A stretch of DNA of 35,311 nt, taken from contig CALMLW010000006.1 of NCBI GenBank assembly GCA_937868015.1, positions 1 through 35,311 of the forward strand, written 5' to 3'. A program made the position numbers and the translations under genes. This DNA is from an uncultured Synergistaceae bacterium (GTDB lineage: Bacteria > Synergistota > Synergistia > Synergistales > Aminiphilaceae). Positions within the stretch are counted from its first letter, which is position 1, and each line of letters opens with the position of its first letter. Below, piece by piece: positions 16,099 through 23,782 of this stretch. The notes under the pieces are model-generated. The model was not told where the DNA came from and ran no database searches. It worked only from the letters and a program-made list of their open reading frames with translations.

Positions 16099-17439
16099 AT
16101 GGCCATCGTGACCATTGTGGGGCGTCCCAACGTGGGGAAGTCGTCCCTGTTCAATAGGTTGATTGGCCGGCGCCTCGCCATCGTGGACGACGTTCCTGGG
16201 GTAACTCGGGATCGCCTTTACGGGGAGGCCTGCTGGCAGGATCGTCGCTTTTACGTGGTGGACACGGGGGGTATCGTCACGGGGAGCGACGAACCCCTCA
16301 TGGAGGGGATCGTGCGCCAGGTGCGCCTTTCTCTGGAAGAAAGCGATGCGGTGCTTTTCGTCATCGACGGCCGGGAGGGGGCCACGCCCTTAGATCAAGA
16401 CATCGCCCAGGTTCTGAGAAAATCGGCCCGATGTCCGGTGATCCTTGTGGCCAACAAAGCGGACGACCCCAGACACGAAGACGAGGCCCAGGGAGCCTAT
16501 TCCCTGGGGTTTGACTGCCTCGTCGCGGTAAGCGCGGAGCATCGGAGAAACATCGGAGAGCTCATGGAAATAGTGGTGGCCCTTTTGCCCCCCGAGGAAC
16601 TCCCGCCGGAGGACCTCTCGGACGAGCTTCGGGTGGCGATCATCGGGCGCCCTAACGTGGGTAAATCAAGCATCTTCAACGCCTTGGCCGGGGAGGAGCG
16701 ATCTTTGGTGAGCCCCATCCCGGGTACCACTCGGGATGCGGTGGATTCCCTAGTGGAAATTGACGGCACTCCCTTTCGTTTTGTGGACACGGCGGGCCTG
16801 CGACGTCGGTCCCGCATCTCTTCCGATGTGGAGTACTATTCCATGTTGCGCAGCTATGAGGCCATCGACCGTTGTGCCGTGGCCGTTCTCGTCATAGAAG
16901 GGGGAGAGCCCGCCACAGATCAAGAAAAGCGTTTGGCAGGGCACGTTTTGGAGCGAGGGAGAGGGTTGGTCCTCGTCGTCAACAAGTGGGATCTGGCCCC
17001 CCGGGAGGAATCTCTGGGGGACCGTATGAGAAAATACCTGCGGCGGGAATTTGCCTTCGTGGACCATGCTCCCACGGCCTTCGTGTCGGCGAAGACGGGA
17101 CGGGGACTGCAAAAAATCCCTCAACACGTCCTGCAGGTTTACGAAAACTGGCGCCGAAGGATTCCCACGGGGGAGCTAAACCGAATTCTTCGAGACCTGA
17201 TGGCCTTTGAGCGCCTTCCGAGCGACGGGGCGGGAAAGTTTTTGCGTATCTATTACGCCTCCCAGGTGCGCACCGCTCCCCCGAGCTTCGCCTTTTTCGT
17301 CAACGACCCCGACATAGTCACCAAGGGCTTTTCTCGCTACGTGGAGAAGCGATTGCGGGGCGTCGCCCTCTTCGATGGTGCTCCCATGCGCCTTTATTGG
17401 AGGACGGGAGAACGCAAATCCGCCCATGGAGCCCCTTGA
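16099..17439 (+). CDS. der: ribosome biogenesis GTPase Der
   Basis: Der (EngA) has two G domains in tandem and a KH-like C-terminal domain, and is needed for 50S assembly. The 446-residue protein shows the first G1 VGRPNVGKSSLFNRL with DTGG and NKAD, the second G1 IGRPNVGKSSIFNAL (about residues 180-194) with DTAGLRRRSR and NKWD, and the C-terminal RIYYASQVRTAPPSFAFFVN. AGGAGG sits eight bases before ATG 16099. The gene follows priA after 39 bp and ends the long series. Confidence 0.97.
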   Translation: MAIVTIVGRPNVGKSSLFNRLIGRRLAIVDDVPGVTRDRLYGEACWQDRRFYVVDTGGIVTGSDEPLMEGIVRQVRLSLEESDAVLFVIDGREGATPLDQDIAQVLRKSARCPVILVANKADDPRHEDEAQGAYSLGFDCLVAVSAEHRRNIGELMEIVVALLPPEELPPEDLSDELRVAIIGRPNVGKSSIFNALAGEERSLVSPIPGTTRDAVDSLVEIDGTPFRFVDTAGLRRRSRISSDVEYYSMLRSYEAIDRCAVAVLVIEGGEPATDQEKRLAGHVLERGRGLVLVVNKWDLAPREESLGDRMRKYLRREFAFVDHAPTAFVSAKTGRGLQKIPQHVLQVYENWRRRIPTGELNRILRDLMAFERLPSDGAGKFLRIYYASQVRTAPPSFAFFVNDPDIVTKGFSRYVEKRLRGVALFDGAPMRLYWRTGERKSAHGAP

Positions 17440-17464
17440 CCGCGCTGTGAAAAGCTGCTAATAA
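17436..17464 (+). promoter_or_regulatory. promoter of the HU gene
   Basis: TTGACC (17436-17441), a 17-bp spacer and TAATAA (17459-17464) form a near-consensus housekeeping promoter. The -35 box overlaps the der stop codon. The leader is about 55 nt and ends in a strong Shine-Dalgarno sequence. Confidence 0.75.
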
Positions 17465-17528
17465 TGACACGAGGGGAGACCTCGACGGAACGGTCGGAGG
17501 CCCCGATCTCAAAGGGAGGTGTGGCACG

Positions 17529-17900
17529 GTGACCAAGAGTGATCTGGTAAGCGAAGTGGCTAAGGCGACAAATAAGAGCAAAAAGGAATCGGCGGAGTTT
17601 GTGGACGCGGTCTTTGACGCTGTGCAGGCGGCGCTTGCCAAGGGGGACAAAGTACAGCTCGTGGGGTTTGGGACTTTCGAGGTGCGTGAGCGGGCGGCCC
17701 GACAGGGACGAAACCCCCAGGATCCCGAAAAGGTTATCGAGATCCCCGCTAAAAACGCGCCCGTTTTCCGCCCGGGCAAGGGACTGAAGGAAGCGGTGGA
17801 AGTCAAAAAGGGACGTACAAAGAAGGGGGCCGGGACAGCGGTGGCGGCCACGGCGGAGTGCAAAAAGCCGAAGGCCAAGAAGGCCACCCCGGCGAAGTAG
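17529..17900 (+). CDS. hup: HU-family DNA-binding protein with basic C-terminal tail
   Basis: The first 92 or so residues are a standard HU/IHF fold: MTKSDLVSEVAKATNKSKKE, GFGTFEVRERAARQGRNPQ, and IPAKNAPVFRPGKGLKEAV. HU bends and compacts DNA as a dimer. Unlike the usual 90-residue HU, this one has a 30-residue Lys/Ala-rich tail with KKGRTKKG and KKPKAKKATPAK, reminiscent of histone H1-like tails on mycobacterial HupB. The start is GTG with AAAGGGAGGTG upstream. It has its own promoter and terminator, consistent with high independent expression. Confidence 0.93.
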   Translation: MTKSDLVSEVAKATNKSKKESAEFVDAVFDAVQAALAKGDKVQLVGFGTFEVRERAARQGRNPQDPEKVIEIPAKNAPVFRPGKGLKEAVEVKKGRTKKGAGTAVAATAECKKPKAKKATPAK

Positions 17901-17939
17901 CGCCGCGACCTTTCCACCCATCGAACCTTTGATAAAGCG

Positions 17940-17991
17940 CCAAGCGGGGCAGAGTCGGCGTCAGGCCGATGGTGCCCCGCTTGGTCTTTTT
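17940..17991 (+). terminator. strong terminator after the HU gene
   Basis: CCAAGCGGGGCA (17940-17951) pairs perfectly with TGCCCCGCTTGG (17973-17984), with an internal CGGC/GCCG stem, followed by TCTTTTT. The ksgA stop codon on the other strand (17961-17963) lies inside the loop, so the same hairpin sits at the 3' end of the converging ksgA message, though its minus-strand T-run is weak. Confidence 0.9.
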
Positions 17992-18800
17992 GTGCCTTCC
18001 AGGGAGCGCCAAAGCTCGATCCAGGCCTCTCCATCCAGCTCCTCCGGCCGGGACGTCGTCGGGAGGCCTAGGGCCTCTAGGCAGGTTTCCCAGGAGGGGC
18101 ACGCCAGGGGCAGAGGAAGGCCTTCCAGGGAATTTCGTAACATCTTTCTTCGCTCTCCGAAGGCCCTTCGAAGCAGCTCTCTCCATGAGGCGATGGCGGG
18201 AAGGTCCCTATGGGCCTTCAGGTCGATGCGTACCAGGGCGGAATCGACCCGGGGAATGGGGCGAAAGGCCTCGGGAGGGACGGGGCGCAATATTTGCACC
18301 CCTCCCATGAGCTCCAGCGTGACTCCCAAAGGATAGCGGGCCTTGGAGCGCGGGGGCGCCGCGAGCCGAAGGGCGGCCTCTTTTTGGATCATGAGGACCA
18401 GACGCGAAAGACCTTGGGGGGCCAAATCCTCCAAGATTTTCCATATCAACGGCGTGGTGATGTGATAGGGGATATTGGCCACCACCCCTGTGGGAGGGGG
18501 CAACGAAGAATAGTCGAAACGCACCGCGTCCCCCCAGTGCAAGAAAAATCGCTGAGGCTCGTTTTTCTGATAGGGCTCCAGGAAAGGGGCCAGGCGGCGA
18601 TCCAGCTCCACGGCGTCGAGACGACCGCAGGGCGAATCCAAGAGCGCCTTGGTCAGGACCCCCTTCCCTGGACCGATCTCAAGCACCGTCTCTCCGGGGC
18701 AAATCCCGGCGTCTTCCACGATAATACGGGGCAAGTTCCGGTCCACGAGAAAGTTTTGACCTATTTCCGTACGGGGAGAAAAGGGAATCCCCCGAGGCAT
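17961..18800 (-). CDS. ksgA: 16S rRNA dimethyladenosine transferase
   Basis: KsgA (RsmA) dimethylates two adjacent adenosines near the 3' end of 16S rRNA using S-adenosylmethionine. The 279-residue protein has EIGQNFLVDRNL, the SAM-binding LEIGPGKGVLTKALL (about residues 40-54), DAVELDRRL, and the catalytic motif VANIPYHITTPLI (about 109-121). The C-terminal domain contains FGERRKMLRNSL. The ATG has GGGGGTGG six bases upstream. The tRNA-Pro terminator ends only about 17 nt before the ATG, leaving little room for an independent promoter. Confidence 0.95.
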   Translation of the reverse strand: MPRGIPFSPRTEIGQNFLVDRNLPRIIVEDAGICPGETVLEIGPGKGVLTKALLDSPCGRLDAVELDRRLAPFLEPYQKNEPQRFFLHWGDAVRFDYSSLPPPTGVVANIPYHITTPLIWKILEDLAPQGLSRLVLMIQKEAALRLAAPPRSKARYPLGVTLELMGGVQILRPVPPEAFRPIPRVDSALVRIDLKAHRDLPAIASWRELLRRAFGERRKMLRNSLEGLPLPLACPSWETCLEALGLPTTSRPEELDGEAWIELWRSLEGTKRPSGAPSA

Positions 18801-18816
18801 GATGCACCACCCCCAT

Positions 18817-18851
18817 GAAAAAAAGGGGAGAATCCACTGGATTCCCCCCTT
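18817..18851 (-). terminator. terminator after tRNA-Pro
   Basis: On the minus strand a GGGGGGAATCC/GGATTCTCCCC stem (one mismatch, 3-base loop) is followed by seven T residues. It lies 8 nt after the CCA end of tRNA-Pro and directly before ksgA. Confidence 0.85.
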
Positions 18852-18858
18852 GGTCCTC

Positions 18859-18936
18859 TGGTCGGGACGATAGGATTCGAACCTACGACCCCTTGCACCC
18901 CATGCAAGTGCGCTAGCCAGACTGCGCCACGTCCCG
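18859..18936 (-). tRNA. tRNA-Pro (GGG anticodon)
   Basis: A complete 78-nt tRNA with encoded CCA. Acceptor CGGGACG pairs with CGTCCCG; C1-G72 with discriminator A is the usual Pro pattern. The anticodon arm CTTGC/GCAAG encloses loop ATGGGGT, giving anticodon GGG for codons CCC and CCU. The T arm contains GGTTCGAATCC. It has its own promoter and terminator. Confidence 0.95.
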
Positions 18937-18947
18937 AGAACAGGGGA

Positions 18948-18976
18948 ATTATATAGGGAAACCGAGCCCCCGTCAA
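18948..18976 (-). promoter_or_regulatory. promoter of tRNA-Pro
   Basis: Read on the minus strand: TTGACG (18976-18971), a 17-bp spacer and a perfect TATAAT (18953-18948). The predicted start is about 5 nt before the mature tRNA. The GC-rich discriminator between -10 and start is not obvious. Confidence 0.88.
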
Positions 18977-18988
18977 GGGTGTCATCCG

Positions 18989-19010
18989 AAAAAATCCGAT
19001 CTTAGGTCGG
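18989..19010 (-). terminator. weak terminator downstream of the UPF0316 gene
   Basis: On the minus strand CCGACC/GATCGG (one mismatch, loop TAA) is followed by ATTTTTT. It would end the UPF0316 transcript just before the tRNA-Pro promoter. Between it and the UPF0316 stop (19011-19167) I see no gene or recognisable RNA. Confidence 0.45.
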
Positions 19011-19167
19011 CGGAGAGTTCCGAGGGCTCGACCGTCGACGCCTCCTAGAGAATCGGACGGGGGGTCTTTGTGCCTCCTGGGTCCCGGCGACGGCTATCGT
19101 CCCTTTAGCGGTGCCGTTTCGTCCACAGGATAAAGAAAGGAGTCGAGGAGCACTGGAGTGGAAAAGA

Positions 19168-19758
19168 TCACTTCCTAACCCCCCGGAAGTACCCCCTCCA
19201 GACCCCTCGCACGTCGGAGAGCACCACAAAGCCCCGGTTTCCGATGATGAGCGAGGCAGAATCCACGTCTTTGCGGCTGCATACGACCTTGACGATGCAC
19301 CGGCCGCCGCATTTCCCTTCCCCGCGGATCACGGTGGCACCGAAGCCCGCCGATCGCAATTGCTCCACCACAGCGAGGTCTTCATCGTCCCCATCCGCGA
19401 TGAGTTCTAGCAGCACAAAGCCTCGCATCAGGGTCTCTTCAAGCAGGGATCCCAGGTAATTTCCTGTGGCATATCCCGCACAGTAGGCGAGCAAATGAGG
19501 GAAGTCCAAGCTCTTTCCCCCTCCGAGAATGGACCCCAGCACGAGCATGTATACCATGACTTCCACGAAGCCGAGGGATGCGGCAAAAAACCGCTTCCCC
19601 CGAACCAAAAGAAGGAGGCGAAAGGTGCCGATACTCACGTCCAGGACGCGGGCACAAAAGATCAGCCCCATGCCTGCCAGATCCAGCGATGCCAAGTAAG
19701 TCAGAGAAACCATCTCCCCTACGCGTCTTGTGGCGCTTTCCCTACGGCCTGGATCCAT
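19168..19758 (-). CDS. UPF0316 membrane protein (DUF5698/DUF2179)
   Basis: The 196-residue protein has three or four hydrophobic helices in its first half (YLASLDLAGMGLIFCARVLD, then FRLLLLVRGKRFFAASLGFV, then VMVYMLVLGSIL), ending with the family-typical CAGYATGNYLGSLLEE. Its second half is a soluble DUF2179-type domain with GFGATVIRGEGKCGGRCIVKV. The family (B. subtilis YebE type) has no known function; DUF2179 domains are thought to sense or bind small ligands. ATG 19758 is chosen for GGAGAAGGAA at good spacing; the frame is open to 19848, and a shorter start exists at 19713. It is divergent from the beta-CASP gene. Confidence 0.85.
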   Translation of the reverse strand: MDPGRRESATRRVGEMVSLTYLASLDLAGMGLIFCARVLDVSIGTFRLLLLVRGKRFFAASLGFVEVMVYMLVLGSILGGGKSLDFPHLLAYCAGYATGNYLGSLLEETLMRGFVLLELIADGDDEDLAVVEQLRSAGFGATVIRGEGKCGGRCIVKVVCSRKDVDSASLIIGNRGFVVLSDVRGVWRGYFRGVRK

Positions 19759-19791
19759 CGGATTTCCTTCTCCCCGAGGAAGCGCAGGGAA

Positions 19792-19822
19792 AGTATACCT
19801 CACGCGGGGCTCTTTCTGTAAA
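19792..19822 (-). promoter_or_regulatory. candidate promoter of the UPF0316 gene
   Basis: On the minus strand TTTACA (19822-19817) and TATACT (19797-19792) are separated by 19 bp, slightly longer than ideal. The -10 box lies in the palindrome GTATAC. The position suits the start at 19758. Confidence 0.4.
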
Positions 19823-19852
19823 GGGGATGTTCCCAAGGCGAAGGGCACGGGC

Positions 19853-19858
19853 TACAAT
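19853..19858 (+). promoter_or_regulatory. possible -10 box of the beta-CASP gene
   Basis: TACAAT about 97 nt before ATG 19955, with only a poor -35 (TTCCCA, 19830-19835, 17-bp spacer). It is the best candidate in the divergent interval but weak. Confidence 0.3.
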
Positions 19859-19954
19859 GGTAAGGGCGAAAGACTCCTACAGTCGGGAAGGGGGGAAGCC
19901 CTCGCGGTTCTCGTGAACTGGCGTATCGAATCACGGCCGCGAGGGCGACGGGGC

Positions 19955-21565
19955 ATGAGGCTACGCATCTTGGGAGCGGCGGGAGAAGTGACAGGATCGT
20001 GCTATCTCCTAGAAAATGGCGACAGCCGGGTGCTGGTGGATTTTGGCCTGCACCAAGGACGTAACGACGACGATCGAAACAGAGAGCCTTTCCCCGTCGT
20101 GCCCCAGAGCCTCACGGCGGTGGTGCTTACCCACGCCCATTTGGACCACACGGGCCGGGTGCCGTTGTTGGTAAAAGGCGGCTATGGCGGCAAAGTTTGG
20201 TGCACGCTTCCCACGGCAGAGCTGACCGACGTCCTCTGGCGCGACGCGGCTCGACTCATGCAGGAAGAGGCGGAGTGGAAGACCAGAAAGAACCGTCGCA
20301 AGGGATTGGAGGACGTGGAACCCCTTTACAGCGCCGAAGACGTGGACCAGGCCCTGAGACGCCTCGCCCCCGTGGGATACGACCAGCTCCTGGAGGTAGC
20401 GCCGAACATCCGGGTCCGTTTCCGCGACGCGGGGCACATCCTGGGAAGCTCCATTTTGGAGTTCTGGATGATCGACGGTGCCCAAGAGGTCAAAGTGGTC
20501 TTTTCCGGTGACCTGGGACCTCAGGAAACGGTGATGGAAAAATCTCCGGCCTGCATAGAAGATGCGGACTACGTGGTCATTGAGTCCACCTACGGAGATC
20601 GGCTTCATAAGACCAACCTGGAAAGCCGGGACGAATTTCGTGACGTACTGCGCCAAGCCCTGAAAGGTCGGGGCAAGGTCCTCATCCCCACCTTTGTGGT
20701 GGACCGGGCCCAGCGGGTGCTCTACGAGCTCATGCTCCTTCGACAGGAGGGAGACCTCCCTCCGGATGTGCCGGTGTTTTTCGACTCCCCCATGGGAGTA
20801 CGGGCCACGGAGATCTATCGGAGGCACACGGACCTCTTGTCCTCCGAGATCCAAGAGCGGATCCACAAAGGAATAGACCCCTTCGCCTTGGAGAATTTGC
20901 AGTATGTGGCGGAGCCGGAAGCCTCTCGGGAGATCAACGACGTGCGCCACGCCTTGGTGATGGCGGGGAGTGGCATGTGTACCGGGGGACGCATCGTGCA
21001 CCATCTCAAGCACAACCTCTGGAACGAGTCGTGCCACGTCATTTTCGTGGGATACCAGGCCCAAGGGACCTTGGGGCGCCGGCTGGTGGACGGAGATAAG
21101 ATTCTTCGCATCGCGGGCGAGGATGTCACGGTCAAGGCCCAGCTGCACACGATCAACGGGTTTTCCGCCCATGCGGACCGTCGAGACCTCTTGCGATGGG
21201 CGAGGAATTTCCGCAACGGTCCCCTTTTCATCGTGACCCACGGAGAGTCCAAATCCTCCCAAGCCCTGGCGGAGGGGCTAAAAGAAGAGGGGTTCCGGGC
21301 CGAAGTCCCTGCGGTGGGGCAGGAGTTCTCCTTGGAGTCGGGTCAGAGCTTTTCTCCGGCGGTCATCGTGTCCGAAGCCTTCGCCGAGCGGTCGCGGCGC
21401 ACGATTCAGGCCCAGATTTTGGGGGATATCGCCGACTTGGCCCTCTCCATCCGGGAGAGCGGGGACTCTATCAGCGATGAGATGGCCGGGCTGCTCCAGA
21501 CCTCTCGCATGCTGTTGCGCCTGGTCCGACAACAAAGCGCCCAGGAGGAAGAAAAGGCCGGATAA
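19955..21565 (+). CDS. beta-CASP metallo-beta-lactamase family RNA-processing nuclease
   Basis: The 536-residue protein starts MRLRILGAAGEVTGSCYLLE, the family's typical opening. It holds the zinc motif THAHLDHTGRVP (His60, His62, Asp64, His65), then DAGHILGSS, FSGDLG, IESTYGDR, the beta-CASP region IPTFVVDRAQRVLYEL, GSGMCTGGR, and the closing HTINGFSAHADRRDLLRW with THGE. Relatives (YsH1/CPSF73-like bacterial and archaeal proteins) cleave RNA; specificity here is unknown. It is not RNase J, which has a different C-terminal domain. ATG 19955 is chosen because the upstream open frame to 19730 lies in the divergent promoter region. A C-terminal helical tail of about 80 residues ends in a charged stretch. 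Confidence 0.9.
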   Translation: MRLRILGAAGEVTGSCYLLENGDSRVLVDFGLHQGRNDDDRNREPFPVVPQSLTAVVLTHAHLDHTGRVPLLVKGGYGGKVWCTLPTAELTDVLWRDAARLMQEEAEWKTRKNRRKGLEDVEPLYSAEDVDQALRRLAPVGYDQLLEVAPNIRVRFRDAGHILGSSILEFWMIDGAQEVKVVFSGDLGPQETVMEKSPACIEDADYVVIESTYGDRLHKTNLESRDEFRDVLRQALKGRGKVLIPTFVVDRAQRVLYELMLLRQEGDLPPDVPVFFDSPMGVRATEIYRRHTDLLSSEIQERIHKGIDPFALENLQYVAEPEASREINDVRHALVMAGSGMCTGGRIVHHLKHNLWNESCHVIFVGYQAQGTLGRRLVDGDKILRIAGEDVTVKAQLHTINGFSAHADRRDLLRWARNFRNGPLFIVTHGESKSSQALAEGLKEEGFRAEVPAVGQEFSLESGQSFSPAVIVSEAFAERSRRTIQAQILGDIADLALSIRESGDSISDEMAGLLQTSRMLLRLVRQQSAQEEEKAG

Positions 21566-21661
21566 AACGATTTTTTTCTCCGCTGGGTTCGGAGGGTCCC
21601 GGAACTACGCCGGGCGTCTCGGTGGTCGGTTTGTGGCGTTTAGGCGAAGGGAGGGAATGCA

Positions 21662-22594
21662 GTGGGCGTCCAGGTTACTTGGTTTATTCCCCGGGACGTG
21701 CTCCCCTGGGAAGTGTACGTACTTCGGAGCCTGGCTGGAGGACTTAAAGGACATGACGTAACACTGCGCGTCCTCTCCCAGCACCCCGGATCGTGGGGAA
21801 CTATGCCCGTGCTCTACTGGGATGCGGCTCGAGTGGGGGAACGTTGGCGCCACCTTCTGCGTCCCGGGGCGCTATGGCACTTTTGGGGAGGCGCCCCTTC
21901 CTGGCATGCCCTGGTGGCGTTTCGGGCCAAAACCATCCACACCCAGTGGCGCACCACGGGGCCCTGGCGGGGCCTGGCGTCGTCTTTTTCATCTCAGAAC
22001 GCCCGGGAGGGGGAAGTGCGGCTGTGGCCCGCCTTCGACAAGCAACTCCTGTGGAACAACGGGGGAGATGCCCCTTCGGTGCGTTGTGGCGAGGGGGGCT
22101 TGAGCGTCCTGGTGCCCCCGAGGCGTCGCTGGGTCAAAGGAGTCCGCGACGCCTTAAGGCTTCGAGGCGACGCGGTGCAATGGATCCCCTGGGGACCTCG
22201 CCCCGAAGACTTCGGGGAAGAACTTCCCCTCTCCGAAGCCCTATACGCCCACTGGCGAGAGCGGGGAGGGGTGCTGGTGTTTCCCGCCCTTCCCGAGATC
22301 TCGGACGGATGGCTAGCGGCCCACGGAGCCCTCATGGCGGTTCCCGTGGTGGCGGCCCCCTCGCCGGTATTGGACGATCTCCTCGGTCATGGGGGGTACA
22401 TCCCCGTGGACCTCTCTCGGGGAGCCACCGTCGAAGCTTGGATCGGTGCCCTGGACCGAGTGATGAGCAGCGAAGGGCGGGCCGCCGCCGCCCGGGCCCG
22501 GCAACATCTGGAGTTGTCCTTCTCCCCCAGCTCCTCTGGGGAAGAACTGGCGGCGCTTTATCGTCGGGTCTGCGGCGCGGAAGTCCAAAGATGA
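21662..22594 (+). CDS. GT-B/GT4-like glycosyltransferase family protein
   Basis: The 310-residue protein resembles GT4 glycosyltransferases mainly by its layout. The N-terminal half has alternating strands and helices (VQVTWFIPRDVLPWEVYVLRS). The C-terminal half has the pattern of a nucleotide-sugar domain: GVLVFPALPEISDGWLAAH, ALMAVPVVAAPSPVLDDLLG, GGYIPVDLSRG, and a last helix RARQHLELSFSPSSSGEEL. The GT4 EX7E motif is not clear, so activity is uncertain. The start is GTG with GGGAGGG upstream. It overlaps the lipid A acyltransferase as ATGA, which suggests a role in envelope glycolipid synthesis. Confidence 0.6.
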   Translation: MGVQVTWFIPRDVLPWEVYVLRSLAGGLKGHDVTLRVLSQHPGSWGTMPVLYWDAARVGERWRHLLRPGALWHFWGGAPSWHALVAFRAKTIHTQWRTTGPWRGLASSFSSQNAREGEVRLWPAFDKQLLWNNGGDAPSVRCGEGGLSVLVPPRRRWVKGVRDALRLRGDAVQWIPWGPRPEDFGEELPLSEALYAHWRERGGVLVFPALPEISDGWLAAHGALMAVPVVAAPSPVLDDLLGHGGYIPVDLSRGATVEAWIGALDRVMSSEGRAAAARARQHLELSFSPSSSGEELAALYRRVCGAEVQR

Positions 22595-23442
22595 ATCCAT
22601 CGCTGGCCTCGGCCCTCTTTTCCGGCCTTCGCTCCTTTTCCGCTCCAGGGTGGAGGGCAAGTGCCCTGGCTTGGCTACTGGGGTGGGGATTGCGGCGCGC
22701 CAAGCCGCGAAAGAAGGTGGCCCTGGACAACTTGCGCCGGGCTTTTCCGGAAAAGGACGAGGCCTGGCGCGTTGCCGTGGTGGATGAAATCTATTGGCAC
22801 CTCGCCTGGTCCCTGGCCGAATATGGCGCCTTGCTGAAAGATCCTCCCCAGGCTCTGGCATGGTGTGTCCCCGACGAAGGGGTAGATTTTTTGGATCGTT
22901 GCGCGGCGGAAGGACGGGGGGCGGTAATCTGTGCGGGACACTGCGGCAATTGGGAGCTCCTAGGGGCCTGGTTCGCCCGCAAGAGCTACCCCTTTGCCGC
23001 CATCGTACGCCGTCATGACGACCTCCTGATGGAAGAGCTCATCGACGGAGCCCGAAAAACGGTGGGCTTCTCCACGTTGGGAAAGGACGAGCCCATGCGT
23101 CGAGTGGTGCGCCGCCTGAAAGAAGGGGGCTTTGTGGCGGTGCTGATTGACCAGCGGGCGGGATCCGAGGGCATTGAGGTGCCCTTTTTTGGGGTTCCCG
23201 CCACCACCTTCCCCGGGGCCGCCGCCCTCTCTCGTCTGGCTCAGGTGCCCATGGTGCCGGTCTTTTCCTTTCGGGAAAAGCCCTTTAAGCACAAGATCTA
23301 CGTGGGGGCTCCCCTGTCGTGCGCCGCAGGTAGTCGGGACGAGGAGATCGGCGCTCTCATGACGGAAGCCAATCTGGTACTGGAGAAGCTCATCAGAAGG
23401 TATCCCGCCCAGTGGCTTTGGCTCCATCGCCGCTGGCCCTGA
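22591..23442 (+). CDS. lipid A biosynthesis acyltransferase (LpxL/HtrB family)
   Basis: The 283-residue protein belongs to the LpxL/LpxM family, which adds a secondary acyl chain to lipid A precursors at the inner membrane. It has an N-terminal hydrophobic segment (SALAWLLGWGL), RKKVALDNLRRAFPEK, the catalytic HX4E motif as GHCGNWELLG (His117, Glu122), LIDQRAGSEGIEVPFFG, and the C-terminal YPAQWLWLHRRWP, which matches the family end. It implies that the cell has an outer membrane. The ATG overlaps the preceding gene stop. Confidence 0.93.
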   Translation: MNPSLASALFSGLRSFSAPGWRASALAWLLGWGLRRAKPRKKVALDNLRRAFPEKDEAWRVAVVDEIYWHLAWSLAEYGALLKDPPQALAWCVPDEGVDFLDRCAAEGRGAVICAGHCGNWELLGAWFARKSYPFAAIVRRHDDLLMEELIDGARKTVGFSTLGKDEPMRRVVRRLKEGGFVAVLIDQRAGSEGIEVPFFGVPATTFPGAAALSRLAQVPMVPVFSFREKPFKHKIYVGAPLSCAAGSRDEEIGALMTEANLVLEKLIRRYPAQWLWLHRRWP

Positions 23443-23457
23443 TGCGGCGATAGGGAA

Positions 23458-23649
23458 TCATGAAGAACGGTCTCTCATGAGCACTCCGGCGATGGCATAG
23501 TCCTCCTGGGACATCTCCGATAGGATGATGCGCACCTGCTCCGGCCGGACCTGAAGCGCGTCGCACGTCGAGGCCGTTACGCACCGGACGAGGTCTCGTT
23601 TTTGTTCTGTGGACCGGCCTTCCAGCAAATGGATTTGGATTATGGGCAT
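23458..23649 (-). CDS. 4-oxalocrotonate tautomerase family protein
   Basis: A 63-residue tautomerase-fold protein. The invariant Pro follows the initiator Met (MPIIQIHLLEGRSTEQKRDL) and would be the N-terminal catalytic base after Met removal. VRPEQVRIILSEMSQEDYAIAG is the second half of the usual motif. The active-site Arg pair may be Arg12 and Arg39 or nearby; this is not certain. The natural substrate is unknown; no catechol-degradation genes are nearby. GGGAGGG lies about seven bases before the start. Confidence 0.88.
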   Translation of the reverse strand: MPIIQIHLLEGRSTEQKRDLVRCVTASTCDALQVRPEQVRIILSEMSQEDYAIAGVLMRDRSS

Positions 23650-23709
23650 GGATAACCCTCCCTTCGTGTGGGCTTCGGGACCCCGGGGTAAGGGGGCTTC
23701 GATGGCTGG

Positions 23710-23718
23710 ATTATACCA
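23710..23718 (-). promoter_or_regulatory. extended -10 promoter of the tautomerase gene
   Basis: The minus strand reads TGGTATAAT, a perfect extended -10 element, about 60 nt before the start. No convincing -35 box is present; instead the region just upstream holds GTCAC half-sites, which could bind an activator. Confidence 0.6.
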
Positions 23719-23735
23719 GGTCTGTCGCGGAAGGC

Positions 23736-23764
23736 GTGACGGGGCCAGGTCACGGGTGGGTCAC
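23736..23764. repeat. cluster of GTCAC/GTGAC half-sites
   Basis: GTGAC (23736-23740) and GTCAC (23749-23753) form an inverted pair with an 8-bp spacer; a third GTCAC follows at 23760-23764. They lie at the -35 zone of the tautomerase promoter, between two divergent genes, so they could be an operator. No regulator can be named. Confidence 0.35.
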
Positions 23765-23782
23765 TAGCCCCGAAAGGGGTAG
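23764..23782 (+). other. GAAA-tetraloop hairpin in the divergent region
   Basis: CTAGCCCC-GAAA-GGGGTAG forms a stable stem with one bulged base. No T-run follows on the plus strand. A second hairpin, CCCCTCG/CGAGGGG, lies at 23841-23862, next to the ribosome site of the downstream gene. I see no gene in 23650-23891. Confidence 0.4.

Noticed and set aside
18977-19167. Possible noncoding RNA or riboswitch downstream of the UPF0316 gene
   Set aside because: Compared by eye with common riboswitch, SRP and 6S signatures without a match. It is likely a 3' untranslated region.
20009-21262. 417-codon minus-strand frame opposite the beta-CASP gene
   Set aside because: His/Val/Gly-rich shadow with no ribosome site; the plus-strand gene has all catalytic motifs.
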